12,843 nucleotides of DNA from a bacterium (GTDB lineage Bacteria > Pseudomonadota > Alphaproteobacteria > Rhizobiales > Xanthobacteraceae), in the NCBI GenBank assembly GCA_029946075.1, contig JAQSDT010000743.1:1-12843 (forward strand), written 5' to 3'. A program made the position numbers and the translations under genes. This document shows positions 7,577 to 12,843 of this stretch, in pieces. The notes under the pieces are model-generated. The model searched no databases. It was not told the DNA's origin and worked only from the letters and a program-made list of their open reading frames with translations. Positions within the stretch are counted from its first letter, which is position 1, and each line of letters opens with the position of its first letter.

Positions 7577-7605
7577 ATTAGACAATTAGACAATTATTGT
7601 CTAAT
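7577..7605. promoter_or_regulatory. TetR-type operator palindrome with an extra overlapping half-site
   Basis: ATTAGACAAT (7585-7594), one T, then ATTGTCTAAT (7596-7605) form a perfect 10+1+10 inverted repeat. An additional ATTAGACAAT at 7577-7586 overlaps its left half, giving three half-sites with an 8-bp tandem phase. It lies in the divergent region between the SDR gene and the tetR gene and includes -10-like TCTAAT sequences. The symmetry suits a homodimeric TetR protein repressing both directions. Binding is inferred. Confidence 0.8.
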
Positions 7606-7647
7606 CGTCTTTTGACGAATTGGACGGAAACTGTCAACCTGTTTTCG

Positions 7648-8235
7648 ATGAGCGAGAACGAGCAAAAATCCGAGACGATTCTCGATGCGGCGCTTCCGGT
7701 GTTCGTCCGTCTGGGTTTTCGCAAGACGTCGATGGCCGACATTGCGCGCGCTGCGGGCATGTCCCGTGCGGCGCTCTATCTGTGCTTCAGCAGCAAGGAA
7801 GATTTGTTTCGGGCGGGGTCAACGCGGGCGCATGGCCGGACGATGCGGAACGTCGAATCCGAACTCGCCGGCGAGGACGATGTTTTCAGCCGGATCGAAC
7901 GGGCCGTTGCCGTCTTCCAGCGCGAACTGATCGCACCGTTCGCCGCCAGCGGCGACGCGGCGGAACTGTTCGATACCAATATGACGTTGGCGCGTGACAT
8001 CACGCAGGGAGCGCGCACGAAGCTGGTGGCGCTGCTTGCGCAGGCGCTGGCCGATGCGCAGGCGAGCGGCGCGATCGCCGTGGAAGCCACGCCTGCCGAC
8101 GTAGCGGCCATCCTTGTCGGAGCGATGGAAGGCATCAAGGACGCGCAAGTCGAAGGCCGCGATCTTCTCGCCGATACGCAGCTGTTCCTGCGCCTGTTGC
8201 GTCAGGCGCTGACGAGGAATTTGCCGGCGGGCTGA
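7648..8235 (+). CDS. TetR/AcrR-family transcriptional regulator
   Basis: 195 aa from the ATG at 7648. An earlier in-frame TTG at 7597 would begin inside the operator palindrome and add residues not expected before the HTH. The N-terminal DNA-binding domain (about 7-53) has the classic order: ETILDAALPVFVRLGF, then the HTH TSMADIARAAGMSRAALYLCF (27-47), then SSKEDLF. The rest is an all-helical ligand/dimer domain with no recognisable specificity. It is divergent from the SDR-NTF2 pair across a perfect palindrome, the usual layout of a local repressor that releases when it binds a small molecule. No strong Shine-Dalgarno sequence is close to the ATG, so the exact start is less sure than the family. 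It ends 17 bp before a convergent small gene. Confidence 0.9.
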   Translation: MSENEQKSETILDAALPVFVRLGFRKTSMADIARAAGMSRAALYLCFSSKEDLFRAGSTRAHGRTMRNVESELAGEDDVFSRIERAVAVFQRELIAPFAASGDAAELFDTNMTLARDITQGARTKLVALLAQALADAQASGAIAVEATPADVAAILVGAMEGIKDAQVEGRDLLADTQLFLRLLRQALTRNLPAG

Positions 8236-8252
8236 TCCCTCGCGCGCCGCGG

Positions 8253-8399
8253 CTATTTCTTGAGGAACTTGTCCGAGGGAATGGTCACGGTCATTTCCCG
8301 CGGCTTCGGGTTGACGAAATTCGCCAGCGAGAAAACCACGCCATAGATCACCCCGGCGATCACGCCGACGACGGTCAGAAAACGGAACAAACTGGGCAT
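8253..8399 (-). CDS. 48-aa single-pass membrane protein, uncharacterised
   Basis: An intact frame runs from ATG (8397-8399) to TAG (8253-8255) and encodes 48 residues. The N-terminal half is a hydrophobic helix, about residues 4-29 (FRFLTVVGVIAGVIYGVVFS and on). The rest is a short polar tail, NPKPREMTVTIPSDKFLKK, which would face cytoplasm or periplasm. The clean hydrophobic-then-polar pattern, GC-rich third positions, and my recollection of very similar short hypothetical proteins next to aroK in related genomes all support it being real. No strong RBS is visible. Function is unknown. It converges with tetR 17 bp away and diverges from aroK across 142 bp containing a strong dyad. Confidence 0.75.
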   Translation of the reverse strand: MPSLFRFLTVVGVIAGVIYGVVFSLANFVNPKPREMTVTIPSDKFLKK

Positions 8400-8454
8400 G
8401 CGGGGCTCAGGACGGCGAATTAACCAATGAAATCATCCAACATGTTCCCATCGC

Positions 8455-8477
8455 GGTTGCAAGAGTCTCTGGCAACC
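8455..8477. promoter_or_regulatory. Near-perfect 23-bp dyad between the 48-aa gene and aroK
   Basis: The left arm GGTTGCAAGAG (8455-8465) and right arm CTCTGGCAACC (8467-8477) flank a central T. Ten of eleven positions pair, the exception being the A/G position inside each arm. It lies 56 bp upstream of the 48-aa gene's start and 65 bp upstream of the aroK ATG, with TAGTATAGG (8491-8499) just downstream as a possible -10 region for aroK. An operator is more likely than a terminator because there is no T-tract. Confidence 0.5.
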
Positions 8478-8541
8478 CTGTCTGTGGCGGTAGTATAGGT
8501 GTCGCAGAGCGGGCAAATCCGCATAACGACAGAGCTTTTCG

Positions 8542-9174
8542 ATGTCCGAGACCGCCGTACCGGCACACATTGGCGCCTCCCAGGAGACCGACATCGCGTC
8601 GGCGCTGGGATCGCGGTCGATCGTGCTGGTCGGCATGATGGGCGCCGGCAAATCGACCATCGGGCGCCGGCTGGCGGCGCGGTTGCGGCTGCCGTTTCTC
8701 GATGCCGATATCGAGATCGAGGCGGCGGCGGGGATGTCGATCCCCGACATTTTCGAGACCCATGGCGAGCCGCATTTTCGCGACGGCGAGGCGCGGGTGA
8801 TTGCGCGGTTGCTGGACAACGGGCCGGCGGTGATCGCCACCGGCGGCGGCGCCTTCATGCGCGACGACACCCGGGCCCGGATTCGCGACAAGGCCGTCTC
8901 GATCTGGCTCAAGGCGGATGCAGACGTCATCCTCAAGCGCGTCAAGCGCCGCGCCGACCGGCCGCTGTTGCAGACCGACGATCCGGCGGCGACGATCAGC
9001 CGCCTGCTCGAAGCCCGCGAACCGGTGTATCAGACCGCCGATCTGACGATTGCCTCGCGCGACGTGCCGCACGACCGCATCGTCGAGGAATGCATCGATG
9101 CGTTGCGTGCCCGGCTGTGTCCCGACGCGCCGGCGCCCCGGCCCACTACCGATGGAATCAGCGTTACGCCATGA
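8542..9174 (+). CDS. aroK: Shikimate kinase
   Basis: 210 aa. It phosphorylates shikimate with ATP to shikimate 3-phosphate, step 5 of the shikimate pathway, in the cytosol. A 25-residue N-terminal extension precedes the P-loop G31-MMGAGKST. Asp54/Asp56 (LDADIEIE) are the Mg/shikimate region, Arg80 (HFRDGE) and GGGA (101-104) bind shikimate, and the lid Arg140 (ADRPLL) contacts ATP. The late arginine near 159 (EAREPVY) matches the adenine/substrate region. All key residues are present. Its stop overlaps the aroB start (ATGA, 9171-9174), so the two are translationally coupled. No clear Shine-Dalgarno sequence; the ATG is favoured over the longer upstream-open frames. Confidence 0.95.
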   Translation: MSETAVPAHIGASQETDIASALGSRSIVLVGMMGAGKSTIGRRLAARLRLPFLDADIEIEAAAGMSIPDIFETHGEPHFRDGEARVIARLLDNGPAVIATGGGAFMRDDTRARIRDKAVSIWLKADADVILKRVKRRADRPLLQTDDPAATISRLLEAREPVYQTADLTIASRDVPHDRIVEECIDALRARLCPDAPAPRPTTDGISVTP

Positions 9175-10313
9175 CAGCACCCCTGAAACACTCCGCCGAT
9201 ATCACGGTCGACGTCGCGCTCGGCGATCGCGCCTATGACATCGTCATCGGCCGCGGCGTGCTGGCCTCGCTCGGGGCGCGGATCGCCGCCCTGCGGCCGG
9301 GCGTGCGCACGGCCATCGTCACCGATCGCACCGTGGCCCGGCACTGGCTCGAGCAGGCCGAGAGTTCGCTGGCGGCGGCCGGCATCCCGACCTCCCGCGT
9401 GATCGTCGAGGAAGGCGAGATTTCCAAGACCTATGCCGGCCTCGAAAAGGTTTCCGAGGCGCTGATCGCGGCGAAGATCGAACGCAACGATCTCGTGGTC
9501 GCGCTCGGCGGCGGCGTGGTCGGCGATCTCGCCGGCTTCGCCGCGGCGATCCTGCGCCGCGGCGTCGACTTCGTGCAGGTGCCGACCTCGCTGCTGGCGC
9601 AGGTGGATTCCTCGGTCGGCGGTAAAACGGGGATCAATTCGCCGCAGGGCAAGAATCTGCTCGGCGCGTTTCACCAGCCCGTGCTCGTGATCGCCGATAC
9701 GTCCGTGCTCGATACGCTGTCGCAGCGTCAGTTTCGCTCGGGTTATGCGGAAGTCGCCAAATACGGCGTGCTCGGCGACGAGGCCTTTTTCGCCTGGCTG
9801 GAGGCCAACCACGCCGAAATCTTTTCGGGCAGCGCGGCGCGCGAGCATGCGGTCGCGACCTCCTGCCGCGCCAAGGCTGCGATCGTCTCGCGCGACGAGC
9901 GCGAGACCGGTGAGCGCGCGCTGCTCAATCTCGGCCACACGTTCGGCCACGCGCTGGAAGCCGCCACCGGTTTCTCCGACCGCCTGTTCCATGGCGAGGG
10001 CGTTGCCATCGGCATGGTGCTGGCGGCGGAATTCTCCGCGCAGCTCGGCAAGATCTCCGAAGCCGACGCCGCGCGCGTGGCGCGCCATCTGGCGGCCGTG
10101 GGCCTGCCGACCCGGCTGCAGGATATCGCGGGCTTCGCGCAGGAGGGACTTGCGGGTGCCGACGCGCTGCTGGCGCTGATGGCGCAGGACAAGAAGGTCA
10201 AGCGCGGCAAGCTCACCTTCATCCTGCTGGAAGCGGTCGGCCGCGCGGCTGTTGTCAACGACGTCGACCCGACGCTGGTGCGTGACTTCCTGCAACGGAA
10301 GCTCGCGGGATGA
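9171..10313 (+). CDS. aroB: 3-dehydroquinate synthase
   Basis: 380 aa, normal length. It converts DAHP to 3-dehydroquinate with transient NAD+ redox and a divalent metal, step 2 of the shikimate pathway. The NAD-binding segment is ALGGGVVGDLAGFAAA (about 111-126), followed by VPTSLLAQVDSSVGGKTGIN (137-156). Metal ligands are Glu194 (GYAEVAKYG), His256 (LNLGHTFGHALE) and His274 (LFHGEGVAIGM). The start is the ATG at 9171, overlapping the aroK stop by 4 bp. The frame is also open upstream through aroK, but those codons are an out-of-frame shadow and not part of the protein. It is 37 bp ahead of the CNNM/CBS gene, probably in the same operon. Confidence 0.96.
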   Translation: MTAPLKHSADITVDVALGDRAYDIVIGRGVLASLGARIAALRPGVRTAIVTDRTVARHWLEQAESSLAAAGIPTSRVIVEEGEISKTYAGLEKVSEALIAAKIERNDLVVALGGGVVGDLAGFAAAILRRGVDFVQVPTSLLAQVDSSVGGKTGINSPQGKNLLGAFHQPVLVIADTSVLDTLSQRQFRSGYAEVAKYGVLGDEAFFAWLEANHAEIFSGSAAREHAVATSCRAKAAIVSRDERETGERALLNLGHTFGHALEAATGFSDRLFHGEGVAIGMVLAAEFSAQLGKISEADAARVARHLAAVGLPTRLQDIAGFAQEGLAGADALLALMAQDKKVKRGKLTFILLEAVGRAAVVNDVDPTLVRDFLQRKLAG

Positions 10314-10350
10314 GCATAACAGCGCCCGCGCGAATCGCGGCGAGGCCCGC

Positions 10351-11703
10351 ATGAGCTCGATCACGTTCAACCTGATGCTGGCGTTTCTGCTGCTCGCCGC
10401 CAATGCGTTCTATGTCGCCGCCGAATTCGCGCTGGTGAAGAGCCGCGGCTTCCGCATCAAGGCGATGGCCGAGCAGAACCGGTTCGGCGCGCGCCTGCTG
10501 CAAAGCATGATGGGCAATATCGAGGCCTATCTGGCGTGCTGCCAGCTCGGCATCACCATGGCCTCGCTCGGCCTCGGCTGGGTCGGCGAGCCCACGGTGT
10601 CGGCGCTGCTCCTGCCGGTGCTGACCCCGTTCGGATTGTCGCAATCCACGGTGCACTTCGTGTCGTTCATGGCCGGCTTCCTGATCTTCTCCTCGCTGCA
10701 CATCGTGATCGGCGAACAGGTGCCCAAGACGCTGGCGATCCGCCAGCCGGTGCCGGTGTCGCAATGGATCGCCTATCCGCTCTATCTGTCCTACCTGGTG
10801 TTCTGGCCGCTGAACTGGCTGCTCAACAGCGCCTCGCGCGGCATCCTGCGCCTGCTCGGCGTGCAGGAATCCTCGCAGCATGAAATCCTCACCGATTCCG
10901 AGATCGAGGGGCTGGTGGAGGAGTCCGCGGTGCATGGCGGTATCGAAAGCGGCGAGGCCGAATACATCCACAACGTCTTCCGCTTCGGCGACCTTGCGGT
11001 GTCCGACGTCATGGTCCACCGCACCGCGATGGTCCTGATCAACGCCGATCTGCCGGCGGAAGAACTGGTGCGCGAGGTGCTGGCTACCGAATACACCCGC
11101 ATCCCGCTGTGGCGCGACAAGCCCGAAAACATCATCGGCGTGCTGCACGCCAAGGATCTGCTGCGCGCCATCCGTGCCTCCGAGGGCGACATGTCCGCCA
11201 TCAACGTCACGGCCATCATGCTGCCGCCCTGGTTCGTGCCGGAGATGCGACCGCTGTCCGAACAGCTCAAGGCGTTCCGCCGCCGCAAGACCCATTTCGC
11301 GCTCGTCGTCGACGAATACGGCGAGGTCGAGGGCATGGTCACGCTGGAAGACATTCTGGAGGAGATCGTCGGCGATATTTCCGACGAGCACGATGTCGTC
11401 GTGGCCGGCGTCCGTGCCCAGCCCGACGGCTCGGTGGTGGTCGACGGCTCGGTGCCGATCCGCGATCTCAACCGCGCCATGAACTGGCATCTGCCCGACG
11501 AGGAGGCGACGACGGTCGCAGGTCTCGTGATCCATGAGGCACGCTCGATCCCGGAGCGCGGACAGAGTTTTACCTTCCACGGCTGTCGCTTCCGCGTGCT
11601 CCGCCGCGAGCGAAACCGCATCACCGCGCTGAAAATCCAGCCGCTGCCGCGCGAGTCGGAAGCCGAGGATCCGAAGCCGAAGCGGGCCGGCAAGTCGTTT
11701 TAA
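10351..11703 (+). CDS. CNNM/CBS-domain membrane protein with CorC/HlyC C-terminal domain (hemolysin-family annotation)
   Basis: 450 aa. A DUF21/CNNM transmembrane domain covers about residues 1-170, with hydrophobic helices near 6-24, 82-120 (ending SSLHIVIGEQVPKTLAI) and 136-158. The VIGEQVPK sequence is typical. Two CBS repeats follow (about 215-340, with DVMVHRT, YTRIPLW, GVLHAKDLL and DEYGEVEGMVTLEDILEEIVG). A CorC_HlyC transporter-associated domain covers about 350-430. The family is widely labelled hemolysin but is better linked to Mg2+/Co2+ export or sensing; toxin activity should not be assumed. The ATG at 10351 has GAGG 5 nt upstream. Upstream frames open from 10252 overlap aroB and are rejected. 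It follows aroB by 37 bp and probably shares its transcript. Confidence 0.9.
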   Translation: MSSITFNLMLAFLLLAANAFYVAAEFALVKSRGFRIKAMAEQNRFGARLLQSMMGNIEAYLACCQLGITMASLGLGWVGEPTVSALLLPVLTPFGLSQSTVHFVSFMAGFLIFSSLHIVIGEQVPKTLAIRQPVPVSQWIAYPLYLSYLVFWPLNWLLNSASRGILRLLGVQESSQHEILTDSEIEGLVEESAVHGGIESGEAEYIHNVFRFGDLAVSDVMVHRTAMVLINADLPAEELVREVLATEYTRIPLWRDKPENIIGVLHAKDLLRAIRASEGDMSAINVTAIMLPPWFVPEMRPLSEQLKAFRRRKTHFALVVDEYGEVEGMVTLEDILEEIVGDISDEHDVVVAGVRAQPDGSVVVDGSVPIRDLNRAMNWHLPDEEATTVAGLVIHEARSIPERGQSFTFHGCRFRVLRRERNRITALKIQPLPRESEAEDPKPKRAGKSF

Positions 11704-11745
11704 CGCGGTTTCGGACAGCTCATATTTGCGGCAGGTCCCGCAGAA

Positions 11746-12024
11746 CTACCTGCCTGCGGCTTCTCCCGGCGCCTGCGCCTTGATCGCCAGCGCGTGAACG
11801 GATCCCTTGAGTTCCGCGTCCAGCGTCGCGTTTACCATGCGATGACGCTCGATCCGGCTCTTCCCATCGAAGGCCGGAGACACAATATAGACCCGGAAAT
11901 GCGTCTCGCCGCCCGGCCTGTGGCCGGCATGGCCCTCATGCAGATGAGATTCGTCCGTCACGTCGAGGCTTTCCGGCAAGAAAGCTTCACGCAACTTGTT
12001 TATGATAATGTCCCTGGTGCTCAT
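11746..12024 (-). CDS. bolA: BolA family protein
   Basis: 92 aa, normal length. BolA proteins partner with monothiol glutaredoxins in Fe-S cluster handling and iron regulation; in E. coli bolA also affects shape under stress. Features seen are SHLHEGHAGH (26-35), THFRVYIVSPAF (41-52), the ERHRMV basic stretch (59-64) and the conserved His77 in VHALAIKA. There is no cysteine, so it is a histidine-type BolA. The ATG is at 12022-12024. It is convergent with the CNNM/CBS gene (42-bp gap) and divergent from the J-domain gene (109-bp gap). No glutaredoxin gene is in the window. Family assignment is firm; the symbol is generic. Confidence 0.93.
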   Translation of the reverse strand: MSTRDIIINKLREAFLPESLDVTDESHLHEGHAGHRPGGETHFRVYIVSPAFDGKSRIERHRMVNATLDAELKGSVHALAIKAQAPGEAAGR

Positions 12025-12133
12025 GATGTCGGCAGATACGTCCGCGTCCGCTTGCCGTCAATGGCGTAACCGAACAGAGGTATTCGCAATGTCAAGACTT
12101 GAAGCCTTGGGCATTGCGTAGTCAAAGTCAGCC
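12025..12133. promoter_or_regulatory. 109-bp divergent bolA / J-domain intergenic region
   Basis: It should hold both promoters. On the minus strand a consensus TTGACA (12095-12090) faces bolA, but the hexamer 17 bp on is a poor CGGTTA, so the call is tentative. No clear plus-strand -35/-10 pair was found for the J-domain gene. Confidence 0.3.
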
Positions 12134-12781
12134 ATGCCGATTGATTCATCCAAATTCTTCGATTCCATTCGCATCAAGCCCAACAAGGTGAGCGCGAAAG
12201 CGCAGGCGCGCGCGAATGAAGAATCCGCCATGTGCGAATGGGCCGGCTGCCCGAACAAGGGCCCGCACCGCGCCCCCAAGGGCCGCGAGAACTCGCGCGA
12301 GTATTTTCACTTCTGTCTCAATCACGTCCGCGAGTACAATCAGAACTACAATTTCTTCCAGGGCATGCCTGCCGACGCCGTCGCGCGCTACCAGAAGGAT
12401 GCGCTGACCGGCCACCGCCCGACCTGGAAGATGGGCGCCAACACCGCCGGCAAGAAGGGCAAGCAGGCGGCCGAGGAGTTCGACACCGCTTCCGATCCGT
12501 TCAGCATGTTCTCCGAGCTCAACGGCCGTGGCCGCTGGCGGCCGGGACCGGGCAACGAAGCCAAGGTCGAAACCCGCAAGGTGATGAACGCCGAGCGCAA
12601 GGCGTTGCAGGTGATGGGCCTCACTGCCGAAGCCTCGCTCGAGGACGTCAAGGCGAAGTACAAGGCGCTGGTCAAACAGCACCACCCCGACGCCAATGGC
12701 GGCGACCGCTCCACCGAGGACCGCCTGATCGAGATCATCAAGGCGTATAATTATCTGAAGACGGTCGTCCGCGGGGCTTAG
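12134..12781 (+). CDS. J-domain (DnaJ-like) protein with N-terminal Cys/His motif
   Basis: 215 aa. The C-terminal 60 residues form a J domain: ERKALQVMGLTAEASLEDVKAKYKALV and then the HPD signature at 184-186 (KQHHPDANGG), followed by the closing helix IEIIKAYNYLKT. The HPD stimulates Hsp70/DnaK ATPase in the family. The N-terminus has C34-E-W-A-G-C39 and C61-L-N-H64 around AREYFHF, a C-x4-C...C-x2-H set that could bind a metal. There is no Gly/Phe region or DnaJ zinc-repeat domain, so it is not DnaJ itself but a type III J protein. The client is unknown. It is divergent from bolA, a pairing I recall from other alphaproteobacteria near cobS, which would lie just beyond the window. Confidence 0.88.
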   Translation: MPIDSSKFFDSIRIKPNKVSAKAQARANEESAMCEWAGCPNKGPHRAPKGRENSREYFHFCLNHVREYNQNYNFFQGMPADAVARYQKDALTGHRPTWKMGANTAGKKGKQAAEEFDTASDPFSMFSELNGRGRWRPGPGNEAKVETRKVMNAERKALQVMGLTAEASLEDVKAKYKALVKQHHPDANGGDRSTEDRLIEIIKAYNYLKTVVRGA

Positions 12782-12843
12782 CTCCGCTGTCGTCCCGGCG
12801 AACGCCCTAGGGCATGCACACATCTCTGAGGCTCCATCCTGCT
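12782..12843. repeat. Possible 5' end of a dispersed intergenic repeat, cut by the window edge
   Basis: The segment GTCGTCCCGGCGAACGCC (12789-12806) resembles the opening of palindromic intergenic repeats I recall from Bradyrhizobium genomes. It runs into a 10-bp palindrome GCCCTAGGGC (12804-12813). The second half of any element lies outside the window, so this is tentative. Confidence 0.3.

Noticed and set aside
7612..7637. TTGAC...GTCAA pair in the tetR leader as a second operator
   Set aside because: Only 5-base arms separated by 16 nt with no further symmetry.
8499..9170. Upstream extension of the aroB frame through aroK
   Set aside because: This is the out-of-frame reading of aroK. 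The AroB family starts near the ATG at 9171, with a normal 4-bp overlap.
10252..10350. Upstream extension of the CNNM/CBS frame into aroB
   Set aside because: It overlaps aroB, adds no family sequence, and the ATG at 10351 has GAGG upstream. The ATG at 10310 is in another frame and closes within 14 codons.
9030..11580. Minus-strand frames of 441-457 codons opposite aroB and the CNNM/CBS gene
   Set aside because: Typical GC-rich antisense open frames, Arg/His/Asp/Gly-rich, with no domain signature.
11730..11754. GGCAGGT/ACCTGCC hairpin between the CNNM/CBS gene and bolA as a bidirectional terminator
   Set aside because: Seven-base stem overlaps the bolA stop codon and lacks a T-tract on either side. 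It could still slow polymerase, but evidence is thin.

Overview
The window reads as ordinary chromosome from a high-GC alphaproteobacterium. It is most likely of the Bradyrhizobium/Rhodopseudomonas/Nitrobacter group (Nitrobacteraceae). I judge this from protein sequences and gene order recalled from those genomes, not from a search. Coding density is high. I see no tRNA, rRNA, CRISPR array, insertion sequence or phage gene.

Layout. (1) 1-1902, plus strand: the C-terminal two thirds of secA, cut by the window's left edge, followed by a perfect 12-bp-stem bidirectional terminator. (2) 2026-3525, minus strand: a lipoprotein of the YafK/DpaA-type L,D-transpeptidase family with a long Pro/Ala-rich tail, then about 300 bp of regulatory-looking non-coding DNA. 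(3) 3830-5937, minus strand: accA and xerD. (4) 6013-8235: an accessory-looking cassette. An NAD(P)-dependent extended SDR and a small NTF2-like (DUF4440-type) protein lie on the minus strand, divergent from a TetR-family regulator. A 21-bp operator palindrome plus an extra half-site sits between them. (5) 8253-8399, minus strand: a 48-aa single-pass membrane protein gene that is easily missed. (6) 8542-11703, plus strand: aroK-aroB (4-bp overlap) and a CNNM/CBS/CorC membrane protein gene, probably one operon. (7) 11746-12024, minus strand: bolA. (8) 12134-12781, plus strand: a J-domain protein with an N-terminal Cys/His-rich segment. The last 60 bases are non-coding and may begin a dispersed intergenic repeat.

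How they work together. Most genes are housekeeping: protein export, peptidoglycan/envelope maintenance, fatty-acid initiation, chromosome dimer resolution, shikimate pathway steps 2 and 5, and Fe-S or stress functions. The one clearly self-contained regulated unit is the TetR-SDR-NTF2 cassette. It appears to sit between xerD and the small-membrane-protein/aroK pair. It has no visible terminator before xerD, so its transcription could run into xerD and accA. I found no convincing undescribed large system. The best leads are the TetR operator and its cassette, the 48-aa gene, and a near-perfect 23-bp dyad upstream of aroK.
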